Positions 27,691-34,966 of a DNA stretch of 64,000 nt are shown here, piece after piece; the stretch's first letter is position 1; the number at the start of each line of letters is the position of its first letter. The position numbers and the translations under genes are program-made. Origin of the DNA: Stenotrophomonas africana (GTDB lineage: Bacteria > Pseudomonadota > Gammaproteobacteria > Xanthomonadales > Xanthomonadaceae); the NCBI RefSeq assembly GCF_013004645.1, contig NZ_JABEME010000007.1, positions 62,001-126,000 of the forward strand. Reading direction: 5' to 3'. Under the pieces are notes generated by a model, which ran no database searches, was not told the DNA's origin, and was given only the letters and a program-made list of their open reading frames with translations.

Positions 27691-28419
27691 GTGAAGGCCA
27701 GCAAGTCCGCCACGCTCAACCAGCGTATCCGCAGCGATCTGGAAAGCCGCATCCTCAGCGGAGAATGGGCGCCGGGCTTTCGTATTCCGTACGAACACGA
27801 GCTGATGGAGCAGTACGGCTGCTCGCGGATGACGGTGAACAAGGTGCTGACCGCACTGGCCGAGAGCGGCATGATCGAGCGTCGCCGCCGCGCGGGTTCG
27901 TTCGTGGCGCGGCAGCCGCCGCACCTGGAGCAGGTGGCGCTGGAGATTCCCGATATCGCGATGGAGGTCGGCTCGCGCGGCCATCAGTACGCCTATCGTC
28001 TGCTGCAGCGCGAGCTGCGCCTTGCCGACGCTGGCAATGCCGGTGAAGTGGAGCTGGCCGGCCAGGAGACGCTGCTGGCGATGCGTTGCCTGCACCTGGC
28101 CGATGGCCGTCCGTTGGCGCTGGAGCACCGCCTGATCAGTCCGGTGGGCGTGCCCGAGGTGCTGGAGGTCGATTTCAGTACCACCGCGCCGGGTAGCTGG
28201 CTGCTGCAGAATGTCTCGTGGACCCGTGCCCAGCACCGCATCAGTGCCTGGGGCGCGGATCCTGCCACCGCCAAGCTGCTGGACGTGAAGCCCGGCACCG
28301 CCTGCCTGGTGATCGAGCGCCTGACCTGGCGCGGTGAGCAACCGATCACCCGCGTGCGTCAGGTGTTCCTGGGGGATGCCTGGGACCTGGTGGCGCGCTT
28401 CGCGCCGGGCGCGCGATAG
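27691..28419 (+). CDS. hutC: Histidine utilisation repressor, GntR/HutC family
   Basis: 242 aa from GTG 27691. The N-terminal GntR winged helix (LNQRIRSDLESRILSGEWAP, then LMEQYGCSRMTVNKVLTAL) is followed by a UTRA effector domain (about 95-235). HutC proteins repress hut genes and release DNA when urocanate binds. Cotranscription with hutF downstream of the candidate operator implies autoregulation. Confidence 0.95.
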   Translation: MKASKSATLNQRIRSDLESRILSGEWAPGFRIPYEHELMEQYGCSRMTVNKVLTALAESGMIERRRRAGSFVARQPPHLEQVALEIPDIAMEVGSRGHQYAYRLLQRELRLADAGNAGEVELAGQETLLAMRCLHLADGRPLALEHRLISPVGVPEVLEVDFSTTAPGSWLLQNVSWTRAQHRISAWGADPATAKLLDVKPGTACLVIERLTWRGEQPITRVRQVFLGDAWDLVARFAPGAR

Positions 28420-28426
28420 GGATTCC

Positions 28427-28449
28427 ATCCACGCATGGCGTGGATCTAC
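28427..28449. repeat. REP palindrome, ATCCACGC subtype
   Basis: ATCCACGC-atg-GCGTGGAT followed by CTAC, so the GTAG end points leftward. It lies 8 nt after the hutC stop codon and upstream of the hicA promoter. The same subtype recurs at 29.2 and 39.3 kb. Confidence 0.8.
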
Positions 28450-28470
28450 TGGGCCGAAACGGCTGTCGCC

Positions 28471-28507
28471 TTGAACTCTGTCGGAGCGTGTGTACGATGT
28501 GTATCGT
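28471..28507 (+). promoter_or_regulatory. hicAB promoter with overlapping operator candidate
   Basis: TTGAAC (28471-28476) and TACGAT (28493-28498) are 16 nt apart and make a plausible sigma-70 promoter. The palindrome ACGAT-gtgt-ATCGT (28494-28507) covers the -10 element, a good position for autorepression by HicB. Transcription would begin near 28505, leaving only about 9 nt before the hicA start. Confidence 0.5.
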
Positions 28508-28513
28508 CCCTGC

Positions 28514-28696
28514 ATGGAGAGCAGGGACCTCATCCGGGAACTGGAAGCGGCAGGTTGGATCTGTCGCCGGATCCGCGGATCCCATCATGTATTCGTGCAC
28601 CCGCAGCACCCTCACATCATCACCGTTCCTCACCCAAGGAAGGATCTGGGGAAGGGGCTGGTGCAGGCGTTGCGGAAGCTCGCGGGACTGACGTAG
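28514..28696 (+). CDS. hicA: HicA-type mRNA interferase toxin
   Basis: 60 aa from ATG 28514. The sequence (SRDLIRELEAAGW, then RIRGSHHVFVHP and the C-terminal KDLGKGLVQALRKLAG) is the compact double-stranded-RNA-binding-like fold of HicA, with the conserved catalytic histidine H24 in GSHH. Toxins of this family cleave mRNA and slow growth. There is no ribosome binding site; the predicted promoter leaves a near-leaderless transcript. hicB follows after 8 nt. Confidence 0.9.
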   Translation: MESRDLIRELEAAGWICRRIRGSHHVFVHPQHPHIITVPHPRKDLGKGLVQALRKLAGLT

Positions 28697-28704
28697 GAGG
28701 GCCC

Positions 28705-29097
28705 ATGCGATATCCAGTCTTGATCGAGGCAGGCGATGAACGCACCGCGTGGGGTGTGGTCGTTCCAGATCTGCCGGGGTGCTTCTCGGCGGCCGACACG
28801 CTTGACGATGCGCTCACTGCGGCGGAAGAGGCGGCGCTCGCCTGGATTGATGTGGCCCTCGATGAGGGGCGTTCGATTCCGACACCTTCCGCGCCGCAGA
28901 AGATCGCGGCCGAGGCATCCAAGGACATCCGTTGGATTCTTGCGTACATCTGCATTGATCCAGCTCTGCTGGACGACACCATTGAGCGGGTCAATATCAG
29001 CCTGCCACGCCGGATCCTGGCGAGGCTGGATGCGCAGGCCAGAGCGGCGGGTGAATCGCGCTCCAGTTACATTGCCCATCTCGCGGCATTGGGCTGA
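28705..29097 (+). CDS. hicB: HicB-type antitoxin with C-terminal ribbon-helix-helix
   Basis: 130 aa from ATG 28705, with a strong AGGAGG just upstream, in contrast to the toxin gene. The N-terminal partial RNase-H-like fold (YPVLIEAGDERTAWGVVVPD, then DLPGCFSAADTLDDALTAAEEA) neutralises HicA. The C-terminal NISLPRRILARLDAQARAAG segment is a ribbon-helix-helix that should bind the operator. The better ribosome binding site on the antitoxin would keep it in excess. Confidence 0.92.
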   Translation: MRYPVLIEAGDERTAWGVVVPDLPGCFSAADTLDDALTAAEEAALAWIDVALDEGRSIPTPSAPQKIAAEASKDIRWILAYICIDPALLDDTIERVNISLPRRILARLDAQARAAGESRSSYIAHLAALG

Positions 29098-29110
29098 GCA
29101 GGCGCCATGT

Positions 29111-29234
29111 GCAGCCGAGCCGATGCTCGGCTGCTGTTCGCGCGTGGCTCAACTCTGCAAAGGCATCCACGCGTGGCGTGGATCTACCAAGGGGTCGCGC
29201 ATCGGGATTCAGTAGATCCACGCCATGCGTGGAT
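29111..29234. repeat. Three REP palindromes after hicB
   Basis: A perfect 10-bp-arm palindrome GCAGCCGAGC-cgat-GCTCGGCTGC (29111-29134), then ATCCACGC...GATCTAC (29165-29187) and its inverted partner GTAGATCCACGCC...GGAT (29212-29234). The last two form an inverted pair that could fold into a cruciform or long hairpin. They fill the 146-nt gap between hicB and the convergent membrane-nuclease gene. Confidence 0.82.
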
Positions 29235-29243
29235 GCTGCCCCA

Positions 29244-30254
29244 TCAATACGTAGCGCACTGCCGCCAGCGCACCGGCTCATCCACGCCGGGGCGGGCGTT
29301 GAGCTGGATGCGCACGTTGCGCAGGGCGGGGTAGTGCAGCACTTCCTCGCAGACCTGTGGCCACACCGCGTCCAGCTCGCCGGTGCGGTTGATGGCCAGC
29401 GTCTGCCGGGTCAGCCAGACGCCGCTGGCGATCCCAGGCTTGCCGGCCAAGGCGCGGGACAGATCGGACTGGAAGCGCTCCAGGGTCGCGGCATCCGGGT
29501 TGGGGTTGCTGCGTGCGTCGGTAGAGGGCGTGGCCGGTGCAGGCGCGGCGGCCGTTGGCATGCTGGCGGGCGCCGGCGCCGGTTCGGACGCCACCTCAAC
29601 CGCAGGCGCGACCGGGGCGGGGACGACCGCCACCTCGGCAACGGGCGGGGCGTCCTGCACATGCAGCCCTTGCAGGCCCAAGCCGACCAGCAGGCCCAGC
29701 GTGGCCGAACCCAGAGCAGCAATGGCGATCCGGCGCAGGGCTTCATGGCGGGCGCTGGCGCGCACACGGGTTTCGATTTCCGCCGGCAGATAGGGCTGCA
29801 GCAACGGCCACAGGCGCGGGCCGTCCAGCACCTCGACCGCCTGCTTCTCGGCGGCGCTGCGGCCGTCGCGTTCCATCCGGCCTTCGGTCAGCAGCACGCC
29901 GCCCTTGGCGCCGGCCAGGCGCGCGGCCGCACCCAGTTCGTTCACTGCGGCGGTGCCGATGCGGTACGCCAGGCCGTGCTTGCACGACACCAGCCAGCTG
30001 TTGGGGCCGTCACTGAGCAGGAAATCGCTGCTCGGCTCACGGGATTCCTCGCCCGGGTCATTCAGCTCTCGCAGGCCGCGCTGCTCGCGCAGCATGCGCT
30101 TGACCAGTACCGAGAATTCGCGCCAGTGCATGCCGGCCAAGGCCTGCAGGCCGAGTTGCATCTCCTTCTGCCGCCGCTTGATCCACCACAGATAGACAAC
30201 GGCCAGGGAACAGGTAAGCAGGGCCGACAGCAGGGCCAGGATCCAGGGGAGCAT
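29244..30254 (-). CDS. Membrane-anchored Mrr-like restriction-endonuclease-fold protein
   Basis: 336 aa from ATG 30254. An N-terminal membrane helix (WILALLSALLTCSLAVVYLWW) is followed by an Mrr_cat-like domain (about 40-150): FSVLVKRMLREQRGL, then D in SSDFLLSDGPNSWLVSCKHG and a C-terminal GTAAVNELGAAARLAG helix. The S-C-K stands where Mrr enzymes have the E/Q-x-K catalytic residues. After a second membrane helix (about 175-195) comes a Pro/Ala-rich linker and a C-terminal domain of about 90 residues. It may be a catalytically weakened nuclease fold used in envelope-linked regulation. Confidence 0.72.
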   Translation of the reverse strand: MLPWILALLSALLTCSLAVVYLWWIKRRQKEMQLGLQALAGMHWREFSVLVKRMLREQRGLRELNDPGEESREPSSDFLLSDGPNSWLVSCKHGLAYRIGTAAVNELGAAARLAGAKGGVLLTEGRMERDGRSAAEKQAVEVLDGPRLWPLLQPYLPAEIETRVRASARHEALRRIAIAALGSATLGLLVGLGLQGLHVQDAPPVAEVAVVPAPVAPAVEVASEPAPAPASMPTAAAPAPATPSTDARSNPNPDAATLERFQSDLSRALAGKPGIASGVWLTRQTLAINRTGELDAVWPQVCEEVLHYPALRNVRIQLNARPGVDEPVRWRQCATY

Positions 30255-30379
30255 GCAGGAGTAGGGCGGAAGGGGCGAAAGCGGAGAGCGACAGTGTAAA
30301 GGTCGCGATGCCCGGCTGGGTCAGGATGTTCCTGACAGGAAGCGTGATGGAGCGCGCAGATCGGTATACGGCGGACACG

Positions 30380-30447
30380 AAAAACCCGCCAATCCTGAAG
30401 CCGTGAGGGGAGGGAACAAACGGCAGCCGAAGCGATTGGCGGGTTGC
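30380..30447 (-). ncRNA. Candidate small RNA with C-rich loop
   Basis: On the minus strand, a 12-bp stem AACCCGCCAATC / GATTGGCGGGTT closes a region that itself contains GCCGT...ACGGC around TTGTTCCCTCCCCTC. The 3' side of the stem runs directly into TTTTT, as in an intrinsic terminator. Upstream lies TTGCAA-N17-GACAAT (30481-30453), a good sigma-70 promoter, giving a transcript of about 68 nt. C-rich loops of this kind in other bacterial sRNAs pair with Shine-Dalgarno sequences. It could instead be only the 3' terminator of the phasin gene. Confidence 0.55.
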
Positions 30448-30452
30448 TCGCG

Positions 30453-30481
30453 ATTGTCAATCAAATTTTATTGCATTGCAA
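30453..30481 (-). promoter_or_regulatory. Promoter candidate for the small RNA
   Basis: Minus-strand TTGCAA at 30481-30476 and GACAAT at 30458-30453 with exactly 17 nt between, in an AT-rich patch unusual for this genome. It starts 12 nt after the phasin stop codon. Confidence 0.5.
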
Positions 30482-30492
30482 CATGCGCCCGG

Positions 30493-30984
30493 TCAGGGCA
30501 CGCCGCCGGGTGACTGGTGGCTGCCAGGTGCGGGGGCATCGGCGCCCGAGGCCGCACGGTTTTCCAGCTTGGCCAGCCGCGCGTGCAGCGCGTCGATCCG
30601 GGCCTCCAGCGCAGTCACCTCGTCGGCAGTGGGTACGTGCAGGCGCTTGAGCACGCCCTGCACCTGGTCATCAAAGGCCTTCTCAACCTTGGTCCAGGTG
30701 CCGGAGGCCCTTTCGCGGGCCTCGTCCAGCGAGGTCTCGACGTTGTCGCGCCAGCCCGGACCCTGTTCGCCGTGGCGTTCACGGCGGCGGGCCTCCCAGG
30801 CTTCGCCTTCCTTCACCAGACCATCAAAGAAGCGGCTGCCTTCAGCCTGTGCACGGCCAAGAGCGCCCAGGCCGGCCAGCCAGACCTGCTGCGCCGAGTC
30901 ACTCAGCTTGCGCGAGAAGCGCTCGGCCTGGTCACCGAACGAGGCGTCGTCGTTGCGGCGGTCATCGTTTTCGTAGTGGTTCAT
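30493..30984 (-). CDS. Phasin family (PhaF-like) protein
   Basis: 163 aa from ATG 30984. The core (KLSDSAQQVWLAGLGALGRA, then VEKAFDDQVQGVLKRLHVPT) is the phasin/PhaI-PhaF amphipathic helical region. It ends with a coiled-coil-like EVTALEARIDALHARLAKLE. Phasins coat polyhydroxyalkanoate granules or act as cytosolic chaperone-like proteins. The Lys/Ala-rich DNA-binding tail of pseudomonad PhaF is absent. A second PHA-associated gene lies upstream; no synthase is in view. Confidence 0.85.
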   Translation of the reverse strand: MNHYENDDRRNDDASFGDQAERFSRKLSDSAQQVWLAGLGALGRAQAEGSRFFDGLVKEGEAWEARRRERHGEQGPGWRDNVETSLDEARERASGTWTKVEKAFDDQVQGVLKRLHVPTADEVTALEARIDALHARLAKLENRAASGADAPAPGSHQSPGGVP

Positions 30985-31064
30985 CGCACTTCCCGTGGGA
31001 GTTGGGCCTGTCCCGAGAGTAGCGCGCGTTGGCGTTGCACGGCCGTGACGGCCGCCGCCGGGGT

Positions 31065-31340
31065 TCAGCCCAGCTTTTCCTTCAGCACGCGCTGGATCTC
31101 GCCTTCGACCATGCCCTTCATTGCCGACAGCAGGAAGCCGAGCTTGGCGGTCACGCGCACGGCGCCCGGCTGCAGTTCGATCGCACCGTCCACGCCGCTG
31201 CCGGAGAAATTCAGTACGTCGGCGGTCCAGGACGACTTCAGGCCGAAGCGCTCGGACAACTTGGCGGCAACCTGTTCGATCGCGGCGCGCGCCTGTGCGT
31301 CGGGCAGGGCGTGGGCGTGGCGGACATCGATGGTGGACAT
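31065..31340 (-). CDS. Polyhydroxyalkanoic acid system family protein
   Basis: 91 aa from ATG 31340. STIDVRHAHALPDAQARAAIEQ at the start and GFLLSAMKGMVEGEIQRVLKEKLG at the end fit the PHA_gran_rgn family, small proteins found beside phasin genes. Their biochemical role is not established. It is on the same strand as the phasin, 80 nt upstream, so cotranscription is plausible. Confidence 0.85.
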   Translation of the reverse strand: MSTIDVRHAHALPDAQARAAIEQVAAKLSERFGLKSSWTADVLNFSGSGVDGAIELQPGAVRVTAKLGFLLSAMKGMVEGEIQRVLKEKLG

Positions 31341-31465
31341 GCAGGCTCCTGGCGCAGGGCGGGGATGATCAATGAGGGCGAGCATTGTGCGCATCGAGGG
31401 CCTCCGCGCCAAGCACTCATCGTGGGTTCTTCTTCGTTGGCGGCCAACCTGCTAGGCTGCGCCGC

Positions 31466-32272
31466 GTGCAGAACCTGCTTGTTCACTTCAGTCAACAACA
31501 ACAGCCCGACCAGCCGCTGAGGCCCGGGGTGCAACGCATCGTGCGCCAGGCCAACGGCAGTGTGCGGCTCGGCGATGCCGGCAACGGCGCCCTGCTGCTG
31601 GCGCAGTTCTGCATGGACGATCGCGGCCTCTGGTTGCAGGTCGGCAACGGCATCCGCGGCATCCACGTGAACGGCCGTCCGGTGCGGCGCATGGCGCTGC
31701 TGCGTGCGGGCGATGCGGTGTACGTGGATGGTGTGGAGATGGTCCTGCAGGGCGAGGTAGAGAGCCTGCTGCAGGCGCCTGCGCCGAAGAACGACGACGG
31801 CTCCGATGAGCAGCAGCGCCTGCTGCGCGGCGTCGGCGGCCTGCACCATGGCCGCAGCTTCACGCTGTCGCGAACCCGCTTGGTCGGTCGCGGCGGCGAC
31901 GCCGACATCGAGATCAATGAGCCGGCCTTCGCCGAACAGCACGCCCGTGTGGAAGTGCATGGCGAGCGCGTGCTGCTGCGCGATCTGGGCAGTGCCGACG
32001 GCACCCGGGTCAACGGTGTGGCCGTGCGCCACTGCTGGCTGCAGGCGGGCGACCAGGTGGTGTTCGATGGCCAGCACCGGTTCGTGCTGGAAGTACCGCA
32101 TGACCCACGCCGACGCCCGCTGCCGGATGAAGACGAGTCCAGCCAGGACGCCGAGCAGGCGCCGGTGCTGCCGGCCGTGCCGCGCAGGGTCCGGCGCTGG
32201 CCGTGGCTGCTGGTCAGTGCGCTGCTGCTGGCCGCGCTGCTCAGCCTGCTGCTCTGGTTCGGCGCGCGCTGA
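31466..32272 (+). CDS. FHA-domain protein with C-terminal membrane anchor
   Basis: 268 aa from GTG 31466 (VQNLLVHFSQQ); no ATG fits. An N-terminal degenerate FHA-like half (about 15-100) precedes a canonical FHA domain (about 120-205) with TLSRTRLVGRGGDADIEI and RDLGSADGTRVNGV, the phosphothreonine-binding loops. A Glu/Pro-rich linker leads to one C-terminal membrane helix (LLVSALLLAALLSLLLWF). FHA proteins read Ser/Thr phosphorylation. No kinase gene is adjacent, so the partner is unknown. Confidence 0.85.
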   Translation: MQNLLVHFSQQQQPDQPLRPGVQRIVRQANGSVRLGDAGNGALLLAQFCMDDRGLWLQVGNGIRGIHVNGRPVRRMALLRAGDAVYVDGVEMVLQGEVESLLQAPAPKNDDGSDEQQRLLRGVGGLHHGRSFTLSRTRLVGRGGDADIEINEPAFAEQHARVEVHGERVLLRDLGSADGTRVNGVAVRHCWLQAGDQVVFDGQHRFVLEVPHDPRRRPLPDEDESSQDAEQAPVLPAVPRRVRRWPWLLVSALLLAALLSLLLWFGAR

Positions 32273-32296
32273 TCTGCTTCCGCTGGGGCTGCTTTG

Positions 32297-32440
32297 GTAG
32301 ATGCCGACCTGGGTCGCACGTTGCATCAGGGCTCATGACGCCTGGCAGCACACGGCTTTGGTAGGTGCCGACCTTGGTCGGCACGCTCCTTCGGTGGCCA
32401 TGACGCCTGACGGCGTACGCCAACCAAGGTTGGCGGCTAC
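32297..32440. repeat. Three REP palindromes of the GTAGGTGCC subtype
   Basis: GTAGATGCCGACC...GTCGCAC (32297-32319), GTAGGTGCCGACC...GGTCGGCAC (32361-32384) and inverted GCCAACC-aa-GGTTGGC ending CTAC (32419-32440). They fill most of the 281-nt gap before serC. The promoter for the serC operon must lie in the remaining 110 nt; GCATACTAG at 32522 could be its -10. Confidence 0.82.
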
Positions 32441-32553
32441 CGGTGCTGTGCGCCCGGCCAATGGATTCCAATGAAACCAAATTTCCCTTGCGCCACAAGG
32501 CCGCAAGGCTGGTGCACTGCGGCATACTAGGGGTCTTGCCCCACAGGTGTGAC

Positions 32554-33639
32554 ATGACGCGCGCGTTCAACTTCAGTGCCGGCCCTGCAACCTTGCCGGA
32601 ATCGGTCCTGCGCCAGGCGCAGGCGGAAATGCTGGACTGGCACGGTACCGGTGCCTCGATCGTGGAAATGAGCCATCGCGGTGCGGAATTCATGTCCGTT
32701 GCTGCCGAGGCCGAGGCCGACCTGCGTCGCCTGCTCGATATCCCCGACGACTATGCGGTGCTGTTCCTGTCCGGTGGTGCCACCACCCAGCAGGCGCTGA
32801 TCCCGCTCAACTTCGCCGCCCCCGGCCAGCGTGCCGATTACGTGGTCAGTGGCCACTGGGGCAAGACGGCGGTCAAGCAGGCCGGTGTCTACGTCGACGT
32901 CAACATCGCCGCCAGCAGCGAGGCCAACGGCTACCGCGAGCTGCCGGCGCGTGCCGACTGGCAGCTGTCACCCGATGCCGCCTACGTGCACATCACCGCC
33001 AACGAGACCATCCACGGCGTCGAGTTTCGTGATGTGCCCGACACCGGCAACGTTCCGCTGATCGCTGATTTCAGCTCGTCCATCGCCAGTGAGCCGCTGG
33101 ACGTGCGCCGTTATGGCGTGATCTATGCTGGCGCGCAGAAGAATCTGGGCCCGGTCGGCATCGCGGTGATGATCATCCGCCGCGACCTGCTCGAGCGCAG
33201 TGGCCAGCCGCGTGCGGACATCTTCGATTACCGCTCGCACGTCGCCCGCGATTCGATGCTCAACACCCCGCCGACCTGGAACTGGTACCTGGCTGGCCTG
33301 GTGTTCAAGTGGATGCTGGCCGAAGGCGGCGTGGCCGAGTTCGCCAAGCGCAACGCCGCAAAGGCCGCGCTGGTGTACGGCGCCATCGACGGCTCTGGCG
33401 GCTTCTACCGCAACGAGGTCGCACATGCGGCCCGTTCGCGCATGAACATCCCGTTCTTCCTGCCCGATGCCGAACTCGACGCCCGCTTCGTCGCCGAAGC
33501 CAAGGCCGCTGGCCTGCTGGCGCTGAAGGGGCACAAGGTGGTCGGGGGCATCCGCGCCTCGCTGTACAACGCCATGCCGCTGGCCGGGGCCGAGGCGCTG
33601 GTCGCCTTCATGGCCGATTTCCAGCAGCGTCACGGCTGA
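32554..33639 (+). CDS. serC: Phosphoserine aminotransferase
   Basis: 361 aa from ATG 32554. It is a fold-type I PLP enzyme interconverting 3-phosphohydroxypyruvate and phosphoserine, and it also serves pyridoxine synthesis. Signature stretches are [15 protein letters not shown] and SGGATTQQ, with the PLP Schiff-base lysine K196 in [10 protein letters not shown]. It heads serC-pheA-aroA, a conserved gammaproteobacterial arrangement linking serine and aromatic amino-acid synthesis; pheA follows after 51 nt. Confidence 0.98.
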   Translation: MTRAFNFSAGPATLPESVLRQAQAEMLDWHGTGASIVEMSHRGAEFMSVAAEAEADLRRLLDIPDDYAVLFLSGGATTQQALIPLNFAAPGQRADYVVSGHWGKTAVKQAGVYVDVNIAASSEANGYRELPARADWQLSPDAAYVHITANETIHGVEFRDVPDTGNVPLIADFSSSIASEPLDVRRYGVIYAGAQKNLGPVGIAVMIIRRDLLERSGQPRADIFDYRSHVARDSMLNTPPTWNWYLAGLVFKWMLAEGGVAEFAKRNAAKAALVYGAIDGSGGFYRNEVAHAARSRMNIPFFLPDAELDARFVAEAKAAGLLALKGHKVVGGIRASLYNAMPLAGAEALVAFMADFQQRHG

Positions 33640-33690
33640 GCAATGAACGGCGCGCACCGTCGGGTGCGGGCCCCGCAACAAGGAATTCCG

Positions 33691-34890
33691 ATGGCAAGCA
33701 GCAAATCCAGCAAGACGGCGCCGAAGAAGGCGGAACCGGCCAAGGACAGCGCGTCCACCAAGGCGAAGGGCAAGGCCAAGGCCGCCTCGAACCCGGCACC
33801 GACCCAGGCGCCGCTGGCACTGGCCGATGTGCGCTCGAAGATCGACCAGATCGACCGCGACATCCAGAGCCTGATCGCCGAGCGCGCGCGCTTCGCCCAC
33901 CAGGTCGGCAAGGCCAAGGGCAAGCTCGCCGCCGCCGTCGACTACTACCGCCCCGAGCGCGAAGCGCAGGTGCTGCGCATGGTGGTGGACCGCAACGAAG
34001 GCCCGCTCAGCGATGAGCTGCTGGTGCACGTCTACCGCGAGATCATGTCGGCCTGCCTGGCCCAGCAGGAGCCGCTGAAGATCGGTTACCTCGGTCCGGA
34101 AGGCACCTTCAGCCAGCAGGCCGTGCTCAAGCACTTCGGCCGCTCGGCGCTGGGCCTGCCGATGGCCAGCATCGAAGAAGTGTTCCAGGAAGTGGAAGCA
34201 GGCAATGCCGATTTTGGCGTGGTGCCGGTGGAAAATTCGGGGCAGGGCACCATCCAGATCACCCTGGACATGTTCCTGACCTCCAACCTGAAGATCTGTG
34301 GCGAAGTGGAACTGCGCGTACAGCAGTACCTGATGTCGCGCAGCGGCCGCATCGAGGACATCGAGCGCATCTACGCGCATCCGCAGTCGTTCATGCAGAC
34401 CTCGGCGTGGCTGCGCGCCAACCTGCCGAAGGCCGAGAAGATTCCGGTCTCGAGCAATGCCGAAGGTGCGCGCCGTGCGCGCAACGCCGATGATGCGGCG
34501 GCCATCGGCGGTGAGAGCGCCGGCCATGTGTACGGCCTGAAGAAGGTGGTCACCAAGCCGATCCAGAACGATGCCGACAACACCACTCGCTTCCTGGTGG
34601 TGGGCCGCAACATCTTCCCGACCTCCGGCCACGATCGCACGTCGGTGCTGGTGTTCATCCATGACAAGCCCGGTGCGCTGTTCGACGTGCTCAGCCCGTT
34701 CGCCCGCCACGGCATCAGCATGAACCGCATCGAGTCGCGCCCGTCGCACCACGGCAAGTGGGAGTACGGCTTCTTCATCGACCTGGCCGGCCACATCGAC
34801 GACGCGCCGATGCAGGCCGCGCTGGCCGAACTGGAAGCGCACTCGGCGCAGATCAAGGTGCTGGGTTCCTATCCGGTGGCCGTGCCCTGA
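33691..34890 (+). CDS. pheA: Bifunctional chorismate mutase / prephenate dehydratase
   Basis: 399 aa from ATG 33691 (AAGGA upstream). After an unusual Lys/Ala/Pro-rich tail of about 45 residues comes a chorismate mutase domain (about 47-125; RSKIDQIDRDIQSLIAERAR). The prephenate dehydratase domain (about 130-305; GYLGPEGTFSQQA) and a C-terminal ACT domain with the ESRP phenylalanine-binding motif follow. It makes phenylpyruvate and should be feedback-inhibited by phenylalanine. aroA follows after 76 nt. Confidence 0.96.
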   Translation: MASSKSSKTAPKKAEPAKDSASTKAKGKAKAASNPAPTQAPLALADVRSKIDQIDRDIQSLIAERARFAHQVGKAKGKLAAAVDYYRPEREAQVLRMVVDRNEGPLSDELLVHVYREIMSACLAQQEPLKIGYLGPEGTFSQQAVLKHFGRSALGLPMASIEEVFQEVEAGNADFGVVPVENSGQGTIQITLDMFLTSNLKICGEVELRVQQYLMSRSGRIEDIERIYAHPQSFMQTSAWLRANLPKAEKIPVSSNAEGARRARNADDAAAIGGESAGHVYGLKKVVTKPIQNDADNTTRFLVVGRNIFPTSGHDRTSVLVFIHDKPGALFDVLSPFARHGISMNRIESRPSHHGKWEYGFFIDLAGHIDDAPMQAALAELEAHSAQIKVLGSYPVAVP

Positions 34891-34966
34891 GAGTTGCTGT
34901 GGCGGCCTCGGTCGCCGCCCCCTGATGCATCGCCGGCGCTGCCGGCGTTTACGGAATGATCGAACG

